Part shown: positions 7,446 through 15,048 of the stretch, one piece after another
Layout of the letters: the number at the start of each line of letters is the position of its first letter
Numbering within the stretch: the stretch's first letter is position 1
Program-made: the position numbers and the translations under genes
From: CAYOWK01 sp964407665
GTDB taxonomy: Bacteria > Pseudomonadota > Alphaproteobacteria > Caulobacterales > Hyphomonadaceae
NCBI GenBank assembly: GCA_964407665.1
Contig: CAYOWK010000065.1
Location: 1-21,283, forward strand
Reading direction: 5' to 3'
Length of the DNA: 21,283 nucleotides
Notes under the pieces: model-generated
Told to the model about the DNA's origin: nothing
Database searches by the model: none
The model's input: only the letters and a program-made list of their open reading frames with translations

Positions 7446-8183
7446 ATGGTATTCCGCCCGCTTCCGATCCTTACGATTGCCGTCCTGCCCATCTTTGCGG
7501 CCCTGCTTTGGCTGGGGGTCTGGCAAGCCCAGCGCGCAGGTTGGAAGACCGAGTTGATCGCGGACTACGAAGCCAGTCTCGATACGACTCCCGCGTCGCT
7601 GGCGGAGCTGCTTTGCGGGAATTCCGCCCCGTCCGAAGGGTCTTTTGTTGCTGGGGAAGAGGTTAACGCCCGTCTGACCGCGCTACCGGCGGAGCAGGCG
7701 CCCATCCGGATGTTTGGCCATGCCGAGAGCGGCGAGGCAGGCTGGCGCCTCCTCCGCGCAATCGAGCCGCCAGCCTGCGCCTCTGCATCCGGCGCCATCG
7801 TCGTCGAAGCCGGACTCGAGCGCCTTCAGACAGGAACGCTGCCGCCCCTGCCGGAGACTACCGAACCGCCGCCGCGGTACGTGGTAACCGCCTGGCCCGA
7901 TCGGGCCTGGATGGCTGCGGACAATGATCCTGCAGCCAATGACTGGCACTGGTTCGATGCGGACAGGATGGCGGGCGCTTTGGGGCAGCCACGACTGGAT
8001 GGTCGCTTCTACCTGTCTGCCAGCCGGGGGCTTCCTGACTTCCTGCAGCGTACGCCGCCTTCGCGGCACATCGGATACTCGGCGACCTGGTTCGGTATGG
8101 CCGCGGCGCTGATCGTGATGTACCTCGCCTTCCACGCCCGGGCAGGGCGGCTGAAGTTCGGCAAGGACGCCCAGACGCGATGA
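7446..8183 (+). CDS. SURF1 family protein (cytochrome c oxidase assembly)
   Basis: The 245-residue protein has the SURF1 topology: one N-terminal membrane helix (about 8-26) ending in LGVWQAQRAGWK, a periplasmic domain, and a C-terminal helix after the HIGYSATWFGMAAALI motif (about 213-232), which is the conserved end of the family. SURF1 proteins assist haem a insertion into subunit I of aa3-type oxidase. The middle domain is divergent (GRFYLSAS and the WP.RAWMAADNDP stretch). Its usual cox neighbours (ctaG, coxC, DUF983) are not upstream; instead the unknown exported protein is. The TGA overlaps the thrC ATG (ATGA at 8180-8183). Confidence 0.9.
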   Translation: MVFRPLPILTIAVLPIFAALLWLGVWQAQRAGWKTELIADYEASLDTTPASLAELLCGNSAPSEGSFVAGEEVNARLTALPAEQAPIRMFGHAESGEAGWRLLRAIEPPACASASGAIVVEAGLERLQTGTLPPLPETTEPPPRYVVTAWPDRAWMAADNDPAANDWHWFDADRMAGALGQPRLDGRFYLSASRGLPDFLQRTPPSRHIGYSATWFGMAAALIVMYLAFHARAGRLKFGKDAQTR

Positions 8184-9568
8184 AGTACATTTCTACCCGA
8201 GGCAACACGCAGCCCGTTGATTTTGTTGGCGCCAGCCTCGCCGGTCTTGCGCCGGACGGCGGCCTGTTCTCGCCGGTGGAGTATCCGCAGATTGCCCGTC
8301 CGACGGCGCAGGACAGCTATGTCGACATCGCGACGCGGATCCTGTCTGCATTTGCCGGCGACAGTCTGCCCCTGGCCGTCGTCCATTCGCTGGCCGAGAA
8401 GGCCTATGCGCCGTTTGCCCACCAGTCCGTCGCCCCGCTTGTGCAGATCGGTCCCGGCAGCTGGATGATGGAGCTGCATCACGGCCCGACGCTGGCGTTC
8501 AAGGACGTCGCGATGCGCCTGATTGCGCAGCTCTACGACTATGTCCTGGGTCAGCGCGGCGAGCGGATGACGATCCTGTGCGCGACTTCGGGTGACACAG
8601 GTGGGGCGGCGGCGGCTGCATTTGCGGGTTCGAAGAACGTCGATATCGTGATCCTTCATCCCCTGGATCGGGTTTCGCCGACCCAGCGCCTGTTCATGAC
8701 GGCGACCGGCGCAGCCAACGTTCACAACCTCGCCCTGGAGGGCGACTTCGACGGAACGCAGGCGATCCTGAAACAGCTGCTGGCGGACGAACAGTTCCGG
8801 CGTTCGACTGGTCTTGCAGCCGTGAACTCGATCAACTGGACCCGTGTCGCAGCGCAGAGCGTCTATTTTGCGCAAGCCCAGGCGCAGCTGGGGGCCGATA
8901 CGCAGATCCGGTTCGTGGCCCCTACGGGCAATTTCGGCGACGCGCTGGCCGGATACGTCGCTGCGCGTTGCGGGCTCCTGACTGGCTTCGACCTCGTGGT
9001 CGCCGTCAACGCCAACGATGCAATGGCCCGGTTGCTGGAAGGCAGCGCTCTTGCCAAGGGCGTTACAACCGCCACGATCAGTCCTGCAATGGACATCCAG
9101 CTGCCGAGCAATTTCGAGCGGCTGCTGTTTGAGGCCTGTGAGAGAGACGGTTCGCTGGTCGCCTCCGCCTATTCGGAGCTTGCCAACGCTGGCCGGGCTG
9201 CGCTTCCGGCCGTCGCAATCCGCAACCTCGCAAACATGGGCCTGGTCGCCGAGCGCGTCAGCGACACCGAGACGGCCGAAGAGATGCGCCGGACCTATGC
9301 GGAAACCGGCTGGATTGTCTGCCCGCACACGGCGGTCGGTCTTGCTGCGGCACGGCGCAGGCCGGTGAGCGAGGGTGTACAGGTAACGTTGGCCACTGCC
9401 CACGCAGCCAAGTTCCCCGAGACAGTGAAGGCGGTTCTCGGTGTCGACATGCCGTTGCCCGAGCGCGCCCGCGAGTTCACCTCAAGGCCGGAACAGTTTG
9501 ATCGTGGGCCGATGAGCGAAGGCCGGGTCCGCGACTATATCCTGTCCGTGACCCGGGCAGGCCGATGA
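8180..9568 (+). CDS. thrC: Threonine synthase
   Basis: The 462-residue PLP enzyme converts O-phospho-L-homoserine to L-threonine and phosphate. It begins MKYISTRGNTQPVDF and has the APDGGLFSP motif. The PLP lysine is Lys108 in HHGPTLAFKDVAM. Phosphate-binding and core motifs follow: CATSGDTGGAAAAAF, AVNSINWTRVAAQSVYF and PTGNFGDALAGYVA. Length and the N-terminal motif place it in the long class (as in E. coli and yeast). The ATG overlaps the SURF1 stop and its own TGA overlaps the next ATG, so SURF1, thrC and the peptidase form a tightly coupled unit, an order common in alphaproteobacteria. Confidence 0.97.
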   Translation: MKYISTRGNTQPVDFVGASLAGLAPDGGLFSPVEYPQIARPTAQDSYVDIATRILSAFAGDSLPLAVVHSLAEKAYAPFAHQSVAPLVQIGPGSWMMELHHGPTLAFKDVAMRLIAQLYDYVLGQRGERMTILCATSGDTGGAAAAAFAGSKNVDIVILHPLDRVSPTQRLFMTATGAANVHNLALEGDFDGTQAILKQLLADEQFRRSTGLAAVNSINWTRVAAQSVYFAQAQAQLGADTQIRFVAPTGNFGDALAGYVAARCGLLTGFDLVVAVNANDAMARLLEGSALAKGVTTATISPAMDIQLPSNFERLLFEACERDGSLVASAYSELANAGRAALPAVAIRNLANMGLVAERVSDTETAEEMRRTYAETGWIVCPHTAVGLAAARRRPVSEGVQVTLATAHAAKFPETVKAVLGVDMPLPERAREFTSRPEQFDRGPMSEGRVRDYILSVTRAGR

Positions 9569-10824
9569 GCGCAGACGGTCGCACCATTGTCAGCCTGCCA
9601 AACGGCGCCCGCATCGTCTTCGATCCCATGCCCCAGCTTCGGAGCACTGCCGTTGGCGTCTGGCTGGGGGCTGGCGCGATCGACGAACCTGAGCGACTGA
9701 ACGGGCTGGCGCATTTTCTGGAGCACATGGCGTTCAAGGGTGCAAAGGGTCTCAATGCGCGGCAGATCGCGGAAGCTGCGGAGAGCCGGGGCGCGGACAT
9801 CAACGCCGCCACCGACTACGAGCGCACCAGCTATACCGCTCGCTGCATGGCGGCGGACGCCCCGGACTTGCTCGATCAGGTTCTGGCTCTGGTGTTTGCG
9901 CCGGACCATCCGCCTGAGGAGATCGAGCGCGAGAAGCATGTCGTGCTTCAGGAAATCGGCGAGGCGACCGACCAGCCGGACGATCTGGTTTTCGATCTGG
10001 CCCAGGCCGCGTCCTTTCCGGCGCATCCGCTCGGCCGGCCGATACTCGGTGTCGAGCGGACCCTGATGGATATTGCGCGCGCCGATCTGTTCTTGTTCGC
10101 CGCCGAGAACTACACGCCGCGCCGCACGGTTGTTTCAGTCGCCGGCGCCTTCGATGCGAACGCCATCCGTGAGCGCGCCGAGGCGTGGCTTGCTCCGGGC
10201 AAGGCGGCAGCCGCGCGGACGGCGTTCGCTGCGCCCGTTGCGACGACCGTGACGCAAAGCGTGATCCGGCAGACCGAGCAGTGCCATCTGGTGGTCGGGC
10301 GTCCGGCGCCGGCGTCGATGGATGATCGCCGATATGCGGCGAGGCTGTTCTCCGAGATTCTCGGCGGCGGCATGGCCTCGCGCCTGTTCCAGCAGGTGCG
10401 TGAAGAGCGCGGGCTGGCCTACACGATCGATGCGTCGTGCGAGCAGTACGACAGCGCTGGACGGGTGAGCGTCTATGCCGGGTGCGCTGCGACGGATGTG
10501 GCCGAGGTGGCCCAGCTCATCGATGGTATCTGGAGCGACATGGCCTCTGCGGGCCCGACGGAGACGGAGGTCTCGCGGGCGAAAGCCGTGATGAAGGCCG
10601 GACTGGCCATGGCGTCGGAAGCGCCTGCGGCACGGGCGTCGCGGGCGGCTCATGAGATCCTGGCGCATGACCGTCTGGTGACGCTGGACGAGCATATCGC
10701 AAAGGTCGAGGCGGTGACGGCTGCGGACATCCGGTCGATTGCTGCGGACGGTCTTGCCGGGCCAATGGCGCGGGCGATTGTCGGGCCGAAGTCCGGGGTG
10801 CGGGCGCTCGAGAAGACGGGTTGA
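9565..10824 (+). CDS. M16 family zinc peptidase (processing-peptidase-like)
   Basis: This 419-residue protein belongs to the pitrilysin/mitochondrial processing peptidase-beta-like family. The inverted zinc motif HFLEH is at 50-54 (His50, catalytic Glu53, His54), and Glu130 in VVLQEIGE is the expected third ligand, 76 residues later. Other family motifs are GLAHFLEHMAFKG, YERTSYTARC and the C-terminal substrate-binding EILGGGMASRLFQQVREERGLAY. There is no signal peptide, so it is probably cytoplasmic. Bacterial orthologues are thought to be the stock from which MPP arose; the substrate is unknown. The ATG overlaps the thrC stop (ATGA). Confidence 0.95.
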   Translation: MSADGRTIVSLPNGARIVFDPMPQLRSTAVGVWLGAGAIDEPERLNGLAHFLEHMAFKGAKGLNARQIAEAAESRGADINAATDYERTSYTARCMAADAPDLLDQVLALVFAPDHPPEEIEREKHVVLQEIGEATDQPDDLVFDLAQAASFPAHPLGRPILGVERTLMDIARADLFLFAAENYTPRRTVVSVAGAFDANAIRERAEAWLAPGKAAAARTAFAAPVATTVTQSVIRQTEQCHLVVGRPAPASMDDRRYAARLFSEILGGGMASRLFQQVREERGLAYTIDASCEQYDSAGRVSVYAGCAATDVAEVAQLIDGIWSDMASAGPTETEVSRAKAVMKAGLAMASEAPAARASRAAHEILAHDRLVTLDEHIAKVEAVTAADIRSIAADGLAGPMARAIVGPKSGVRALEKTG

Positions 10825-10843
10825 GACGGACCGGGAGGGCGCG

Positions 10844-11905
10844 ATGGTGCATCTGAGCGCGGATACCGCTGTCGTCTCCGCAGGCGCTGCGCTGTGGACG
10901 TGGTCGCAGGAGAGCGGCGAGGTTGTCGTCCGGGCGGAGACCGGCGGTCCGCTGGCGTGGCTGGATGGGGCCTGGAAGCTGGCCGAGCTGCTGGGACAGC
11001 TGGACGGGCTGGCGCGGCCGATTGTGGCGGCGCGGTTGCGGGACGGCCAGCCGGGCAGCGCGGTGGATGTGCGGGTGACCCTGTCCTCCGGGCTGCATGC
11101 GCATATCGTCGGGGCGTTCCATGATGTGGGGATCGCGCGGGGGCTGATCATCTGCAGCGATGGCGGACGGGTGCGGCTGCCGGAGACGAATGTGATCCCG
11201 GTGTTCCAGCCGATCCGGCGGGTGTCGGACCTGTCGCTGGCGGGGTTCGAGGCGCTGGCGCGGTTCAGGCTTCCTGATGGGCGGATTGGCGGACCGGATG
11301 CGCTGGTCGGTCTGGGCGGTGAGACGGACTGGAAGGCGATTGCACCTGTAATGCTGCGGCGATCGGCTGAGATGCTCGCGCAGCTGCGTGCCTGCGGCGA
11401 GGACCTGTTCATGCAGGTGAACCTGTCGGCTGCGGAGATCTCCAATCCTGCGCTGGTCGAGCAGATCGCGGACCTGATCCGGGCGGCGGAGTTTCCGGCC
11501 GGCTGTCTGAGGGTGGAGCTGACCGAGCAGGCGGCGCTGCGTGATTTCGATGCGGCGCTGGGATCGCTGGGTGCGTTCAAGGCCGCTGGCGCAGGGGTTG
11601 TGCTGGATGATTTCGGCGGCGGGCACTCGTCGTTCGCCTGGCTGGCGGAGTTTCCAGCGGACGGTGTGAAGCTCGATCCGAAGCTGATCAAGATGATGGC
11701 GCGACCGAGGGCCGGAGCAATCGTGGCGGCTTTGACTGGGATCATCCGCAGCCTTGGGATGACCGTGACAGCCGAGGCGGTCGAGGACAGGGCGACAATG
11801 CCGAAGCTGAGGGACATGGGCTGCGACTACGTACAGGGCTTTGCATTCGACATGCCCCTGCATGCCGAGGATATCGGCGCGGCGTTCGATGCGGTGTCCG
11901 AATGA
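10844..11905 (+). CDS. EAL-domain c-di-GMP phosphodiesterase with PAS-like N-terminus
   Basis: This 353-residue cytoplasmic protein has an EAL domain at about 115-350. Residues expected for catalysis are present: Glu136 of FEALARF, Asn193 (VNLSA), Glu225 (ELTE), Asp255-Asp256 (DDFGGGHSS), Lys276 (KLDPKLI), Glu311 (AEAVED) and Gln331 (QGFAF). It should therefore hydrolyse c-di-GMP to pGpG, although DFGGGH and AEAVE differ from the commonest forms DFGxGY and AEGVE. The first ~105 residues (ALWTWSQESGEVV... ending HAHIVGAFHDVGIARGLII) look like a PAS-type sensor, a low-confidence call. ATG 10844 is chosen for its GGGAGGGC Shine-Dalgarno (10832-10839). It follows the peptidase by 19 bp and overlaps the next gene (ATGA). 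Confidence 0.9.
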   Translation: MVHLSADTAVVSAGAALWTWSQESGEVVVRAETGGPLAWLDGAWKLAELLGQLDGLARPIVAARLRDGQPGSAVDVRVTLSSGLHAHIVGAFHDVGIARGLIICSDGGRVRLPETNVIPVFQPIRRVSDLSLAGFEALARFRLPDGRIGGPDALVGLGGETDWKAIAPVMLRRSAEMLAQLRACGEDLFMQVNLSAAEISNPALVEQIADLIRAAEFPAGCLRVELTEQAALRDFDAALGSLGAFKAAGAGVVLDDFGGGHSSFAWLAEFPADGVKLDPKLIKMMARPRAGAIVAALTGIIRSLGMTVTAEAVEDRATMPKLRDMGCDYVQGFAFDMPLHAEDIGAAFDAVSE

Positions 11906-12438
11906 CGAAGCCGGGAGGACTGCAGGGCAGGATCTACTTCAATCCACGCGTCTGGCGCGTTCGGATCGCGCAGGCGGCGGTATTGCTTCTTGCTGCCGGG
12001 ATGGTCTGGCTGTTCGTCTCCGAGGATCACGCGGCGATGACGTCCGGCGACCGGATCGCGGTCTGGTTCGGACTTATCTTCGGGCTGGCGTGCTTTCTGG
12101 GTTTCGAGGTCTATCTGCGCCGGTACGTGGTCGAGGTGAAGCGCGATGGGGATGCGCTGGCGATCACCACGCTGGCGACGGTGCACCACCGGACGATGCG
12201 CATCCGTGACGGATCGCTGGGCCGGGAGCAGAATGACCGGAGCAGCCTGATCGGCGCGCCGACCGTCAACAACAACTGGATCCCGTTGCGCGTGCCTGGG
12301 GTCTGGCCTCCATTCCTCATCGACGTGACACCTCCCGCGACGCTGAACCGGAGCGGCTTGGACGCGGCCCTTCGCCGGGCGTCGAAGCCGGTCGATGGAC
12401 CGAAACGACGGGGTGACGGGCGGAAGGAACGCCGCTAG
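11902..12438 (+). CDS. Small membrane protein of unknown function, overlapping the EAL gene
   Basis: The family of this 178-residue protein is not recognised. Two membrane helices are clear, at about residues 18-40 (IAQAAVLLLAAGMVWLFV) and 52-72 (IAVWFGLIFGLACFLGFEVYL). They form a hairpin with a short loop, so both ends are probably cytoplasmic. The following ~75 residues (RRYVVEVKRDGDALAITTL... to ...VWPPFLIDV) look like a small beta-rich domain. The tail is strongly basic (KPVDGPKRRGDGRKERR). The ATG overlaps the EAL gene stop, so the two are probably translated together. gatB starts 29 bp later. Confidence 0.82.
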   Translation: MTKPGGLQGRIYFNPRVWRVRIAQAAVLLLAAGMVWLFVSEDHAAMTSGDRIAVWFGLIFGLACFLGFEVYLRRYVVEVKRDGDALAITTLATVHHRTMRIRDGSLGREQNDRSSLIGAPTVNNNWIPLRVPGVWPPFLIDVTPPATLNRSGLDAALRRASKPVDGPKRRGDGRKERR

Positions 12439-12467
12439 AACCACTCCTTCACCCCATCGAGGACGAC

Positions 12468-13985
12468 ATGGCGGAGCGCAAACCTTATATCATTTCCGGC
12501 GCCAAGGGCGACTGGGAGGTCGTGATCGGCCTCGAAGTGCATGCGCAGGTCGCCTCGAAGTCGAAGCTGTTCTCGGGCGCATCGACGGCGTTCGGCAACG
12601 ATCCGAACACCAACGTCTCGCTGGTCGACGCCGCAATGCCGGGCATGTTGCCGGTTATCAACGAATTCTGCGTCGAGCAGGCGGTTCGCACCGGTCTTGG
12701 GCTCAACGCCGAGATCAACTCCTGGTCGCGCTTCGACCGCAAGAACTATTTCTATCCGGACCTGCCGCAGGGCTACCAGATCTCGCAGTTCAAGCACCCG
12801 ATCGTGGGCGAGGGCGAGATCGAGGTGGACGCCGATGAGGGCTATACCTTCAAGGTCGGCATCGAGCGTCTGCACCTGGAACAGGACGCGGGCAAATCCA
12901 TCCACGATCTCGACCCGAAGGCGACCTATGTCGACCTGAACCGGTCTGGCGTGGCGCTGATGGAGATCGTGTCGCGGCCGGATATCCGCTCGCCGTCGGA
13001 AGCTGCGGCCTACATGAAGAAGCTGCGCTCCATCGTGATCGCGCTGGGCACATGCGACGGCGACATGGAGAAGGGCAATCTGCGCGCCGACGTGAACGTG
13101 TCGGTCAGCAAGCCGGGCTCCTATGAGCTCTACAAGAAGACCGGCAGCTTCCAGCATCTGGGAACGCGCTGCGAGATCAAGAACGTCAACTCGTTCCGCT
13201 TCATCGTCCTGGCCGCCGAGTACGAAGCGCGCCGCCAGATCGAGATCCTGGAAGCCGGCGGCGTCATCGATCAGGAGACGCGGCTCTACAACGCCGACAA
13301 GGGCGAGACGCGGTCGATGCGCTCGAAGGAGGACGCACACGACTACCGCTATTTCCCGGACCCGGACCTGCTGCCGCTTGAGCTGAAGCCGGAGTTTGTC
13401 GCGCGCATCAAGGCGTCCTTGCCGGAACTGCCGGACCAGCGGCGCGACCGCTTCGTCTCGGAGTATGGCATCAAGGCCTACGACGCTGGCGTTCTCGCGG
13501 GAGACGCCGACAAGTCGGCCTACTTCGAGGCCGTTGCAAAGGGCCGCGATGCGCGCCTTGCCGCAAACTGGGTGACGCAGGAGCTGTTCGGCTATCTCAA
13601 CAAGGAAGGTCTCGAGCTGTCGGCCTCGCCGGTTTCGGCGCAGCAGCTCGGCGGGCTGATCGACCTGATTTCGGACAACACGATCTCCGGCAAGATCGCC
13701 AAGGACGTCTTCCTGAAGATGATCGCGACGGGCGATGACGCCGGCGCCATCGTTGAGCGCGAGGGTCTGAAGCAGGTCACGGATACCGGCGCCATCGAGA
13801 AGGTGGTCGATGAGATCATCGCAGCCAATCCGGGGCAGGTCGAGCAGGTTGCGGCTCAGCGCGCGGCCGGCCATGAGAAGCCCAAGGCGCTGGGCTGGTT
13901 CGTCGGGCAGATCATGAAGGCGTCCGGCGGCAAGGCGAATCCTGTCGCGGTGAACGAGATCCTGCTGAAGAAGCTGGGTCTGTAG
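12468..13985 (+). CDS. gatB: Asp-tRNA(Asn)/Glu-tRNA(Gln) amidotransferase subunit B
   Basis: The 505-residue GatB has the signature GLEVHAQ at 21-27, the SLVDAAMPGMLPVIN block, SRFDRKNYFYPDLPQGYQISQ, and KNVNSFRF. The C-terminal helical and YqeY-like tail domains run to SGGKANPVAVNEILLKKL. In the GatCAB complex it binds misacylated Glu-tRNA(Gln) or Asp-tRNA(Asn), phosphorylates the amino acid and channels ammonia from GatA. The length is typical. gatA and gatC are not in the window, which is common where gatCA is a separate operon. It is the last gene of the long + strand block. Confidence 0.98.
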   Translation: MAERKPYIISGAKGDWEVVIGLEVHAQVASKSKLFSGASTAFGNDPNTNVSLVDAAMPGMLPVINEFCVEQAVRTGLGLNAEINSWSRFDRKNYFYPDLPQGYQISQFKHPIVGEGEIEVDADEGYTFKVGIERLHLEQDAGKSIHDLDPKATYVDLNRSGVALMEIVSRPDIRSPSEAAAYMKKLRSIVIALGTCDGDMEKGNLRADVNVSVSKPGSYELYKKTGSFQHLGTRCEIKNVNSFRFIVLAAEYEARRQIEILEAGGVIDQETRLYNADKGETRSMRSKEDAHDYRYFPDPDLLPLELKPEFVARIKASLPELPDQRRDRFVSEYGIKAYDAGVLAGDADKSAYFEAVAKGRDARLAANWVTQELFGYLNKEGLELSASPVSAQQLGGLIDLISDNTISGKIAKDVFLKMIATGDDAGAIVEREGLKQVTDTGAIEKVVDEIIAANPGQVEQVAAQRAAGHEKPKALGWFVGQIMKASGGKANPVAVNEILLKKLGL

Positions 13986-14070
13986 CGGGCTTTCTGTTGG
14001 CTGGTTGATCGGGGCCAGGCGCAGTTCCTCATTCGGACCGGCGTGAGCCGTCCGTTTTGCTGTCGTTCTT

Positions 14071-14161
14071 CCTCCTGAAGACAGGAGGGCGGGGCGCGTG
14101 GAGACGCGCCTTGTGTAGTACAATGCCAGCGTCGCCGCTGGCCGGTTGCGTGTTCCCACGC
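14071..14161 (+). other. Four tandem short hairpins downstream of gatB
   Basis: Perfect stems read along the + strand: CCTCCTG-AAGA-CAGGAGG (14071-14088), GGCGCGT-GGAG-ACGCGCC (14093-14110), GCCAGCG-TCGC-CGCTGGC (14125-14142) and GCGTG-TTCC-CACGC (14148-14161). The first three each have a 7-bp stem and a 4-nt loop. In RNA the second extends to 10 pairs through G-U wobbles. The sequences of the stems are unrelated to each other, so this is not a simple repeat. Function is unknown. Confidence 0.5.
14090..14117 (+). terminator. Candidate gatB terminator
   Basis: The second hairpin of the cluster (core stem 14093-14099 with 14104-14110, loop GGAG) is followed by TTGTGTAG. The T-tract is weak and it lies 105 bp after the gatB stop, so it may be a Rho-assisted or partial terminator rather than a strong intrinsic one. 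Confidence 0.35.
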
Positions 14162-14325
14162 GCCCCGTTTCAGACGTTTTTGAGCCGGTGGTTGGGGCGG
14201 GTTTATTGACCCTCATCCTCATCCCGTCTCAACGCGCATGGACGCCGCCGTCCATGGTCACCCCCGGTTTGAATCACAATCCCGGGGACAGGTGTTTAAG
14301 ACCCTCGTTCCGGGCCACCCGCTCG

Positions 14326-14389
14326 GGCTCGTCCTTCGAGACGCCGCTTGCGATCCTTGCGGATCACAAGCGACTCCTCAGGATGAGCC
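14326..14389. repeat. Palindromic intergenic repeat, copy 1 (long centre)
   Basis: The outer arms GGCTCGTCCT and AGGATGAGCC are complementary at 9 of 10 positions. An inner stem CGCTTGCGATCC / GGATCACAAGCG (11 of 12) closes a TTGC loop. The outer part resembles the very common alphaproteobacterial intergenic palindrome of the form CTCGTCCTTCGAGACG...CTCCTCAGGATGAG. One arm contains GACTC, a GANTC (CcrM-type) methylation site, at 14372-14376. Confidence 0.7.
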
Positions 14390-14550
14390 GTCGCGGGCAG
14401 CCGAAGCGATTGTCGCCGCGCCGTCCGAGCGGCTGGCGTTTGATGGTTCGGTGGCCGCCAAACCCTCCCATGCCAGACGCGAGGGGGAGATTGCGGCAGG
14501 TCGATACCCGGTCGGATTGGAGAGGTTGGGGCCAGCATATTCTGGGGCTG

Positions 14551-14594
14551 GCTCGTCCTTCCAACGCCGCTTCGCGGCTGCTCAGGATTAGCCT
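14551..14594. repeat. Palindromic intergenic repeat, copy 2 (short centre)
   Basis: This copy shares GGCTCGTCCTTC with copy 1 at the left end and differs at only 2 of 16 positions over the right end (CTGCTCAGGATTAGCC versus CTCCTCAGGATGAGCC). Its centre is a short GCCGC-TTC-GCGGC hairpin, so the two copies have the same ends but different middles. Outer arms pair at 8 of 10 positions, suggesting decay. Confidence 0.65.
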
Positions 14595-14632
14595 TGGAGA
14601 CGCGGACCCAGCCGCTGATTGGCGCGTTAATG

Positions 14633-14716
14633 CTCTGAGGTCGTGGTGCTCACCAGGGAGCCGCGACTGCAACTTGACCGCGCCAACGCCCGAGGGGCGC
14701 TGGGCGGTCTTTTATT
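14633..14716 (+). ncRNA. Candidate small RNA ending in an orphan terminator
   Basis: Upstream of the strong + strand terminator at 14676-14716 lies a second hairpin, GTCGTGG (14640-14646) with CCGCGAC (14661-14667), which has one G-U pair and a 14-nt loop. Together they would make an RNA of about 80 nt with two stem-loops, a layout typical of bacterial sRNAs. No + strand protein gene lies between gatB and this terminator. No convincing promoter was found and no Rfam family was recognised, so the 5' end is a guess. Confidence 0.3.
14676..14716 (+). terminator. Strong + strand intrinsic terminator without an adjacent gene
   Basis: The arm 14676-14691 pairs with 14695-14709 (14 Watson-Crick pairs, one A-C mismatch, one bulged G) around a GAG loop, and TTTTATT follows immediately. 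On the - strand the stem has no T-tract after it, so it points to transcription on the + strand, from gatB read-through or a small RNA. Confidence 0.65.
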
Positions 14717-14724
14717 GGTTGAGC

Positions 14725-15048
14725 TCAGTATGTCGAGACGCCGAGCCGGCGATTGAACGCTTCGGCCTGCAGTTCGAGGATGTCGTCGGTCTCGATGTCG
14801 AAGCACCCGAGGGTGACCTTCACATCCGGGCTGGTCAGGGGGCGCGGGGTCTTGCGGTGTTCGAGATAGCCGGCGCGGATCAGGCCGGGCTGGCTCGTCA
14901 TGAGCGTCAGTGCGACCGGTTTCAGGCCCGGGCACAGCGTCGAGCGCACGGATTGCTCCGGAACGGCCACCTGATTGGCGTCCAGCGGGGCCGGCTGCAA
15001 ACCTGAGAGTGTGCTGGCGACAACTGCGCCGGCGAACGCCACGAACAT
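14725..15048 (-). CDS. Small exported protein of unknown function
   Basis: The 107-residue protein starts with a hydrophobic stretch (MFVAFAGAVVASTLSG) that looks like a short signal peptide. The mature part has two cysteines, in STLCPGLKP and TLGCFDIETDD, and no recognisable domain. The LCPG tetrapeptide also occurs in the two paralogous exported proteins encoded just upstream on the same strand, a weak hint of relationship. The ATG is preceded by GAGGGAT at a good distance. It lies 144 bp after the 151-residue gene. It could be a fragment or a highly diverged third member of the group; the overlapping + frame is less convincing because it has neither export signal nor start site. Confidence 0.6.
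   Translation of the reverse strand: MFVAFAGAVVASTLSGLQPAPLDANQVAVPEQSVRSTLCPGLKPVALTLMTSQPGLIRAGYLEHRKTPRPLTSPDVKVTLGCFDIETDDILELQAEAFNRRLGVSTY

Larger units (their letters stand above)
13986..14724. other. 739-bp gene-free, hairpin-rich intergenic region
   Basis: No reading frame here looks like a protein. An open + frame running in from 14146 has no family resemblance and continues antisense through the next gene. The region is instead packed with palindromes. Four short tetraloop hairpins lie in 14071-14161, a further perfect one is CATGGAC/GTCCATG (14237-14243 with 14250-14256), two copies of a longer palindromic repeat are at 14326-14389 and 14551-14594, and an imperfect 14-pair hairpin with a T-tract is at 14676-14716. 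It may be a gatB 3' leader-type UTR, a repeat landing site, or house a small RNA. Confidence 0.75.

Noticed and set aside
10135..11817. 560-codon - strand frame opposite the M16 and EAL genes
   Set aside because: It is Ser/Pro/Arg-rich, crosses the boundary of two well-supported + strand genes, and has no family resemblance.
12435..14222. 595-codon open frame on the - strand opposite gatB, starting in the hairpin region
   Set aside because: Nearly all of it is antisense to gatB, and no domain is recognisable; it results from codon bias in a high-GC genome.
14633..14716. 6S RNA or SRP RNA
   Set aside because: The CTCTGAGG start and GGTGCTCACC stretch recall 6S RNA loosely, but the segment is about half the expected length and the conserved bubble and SRP tetraloop motifs are missing.
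14146..15006. 286-codon + strand frame across the intergenic repeats
   Set aside because: It has no start signal or domain, runs through palindromic repeats and then antisense to a - strand gene with a signal peptide.
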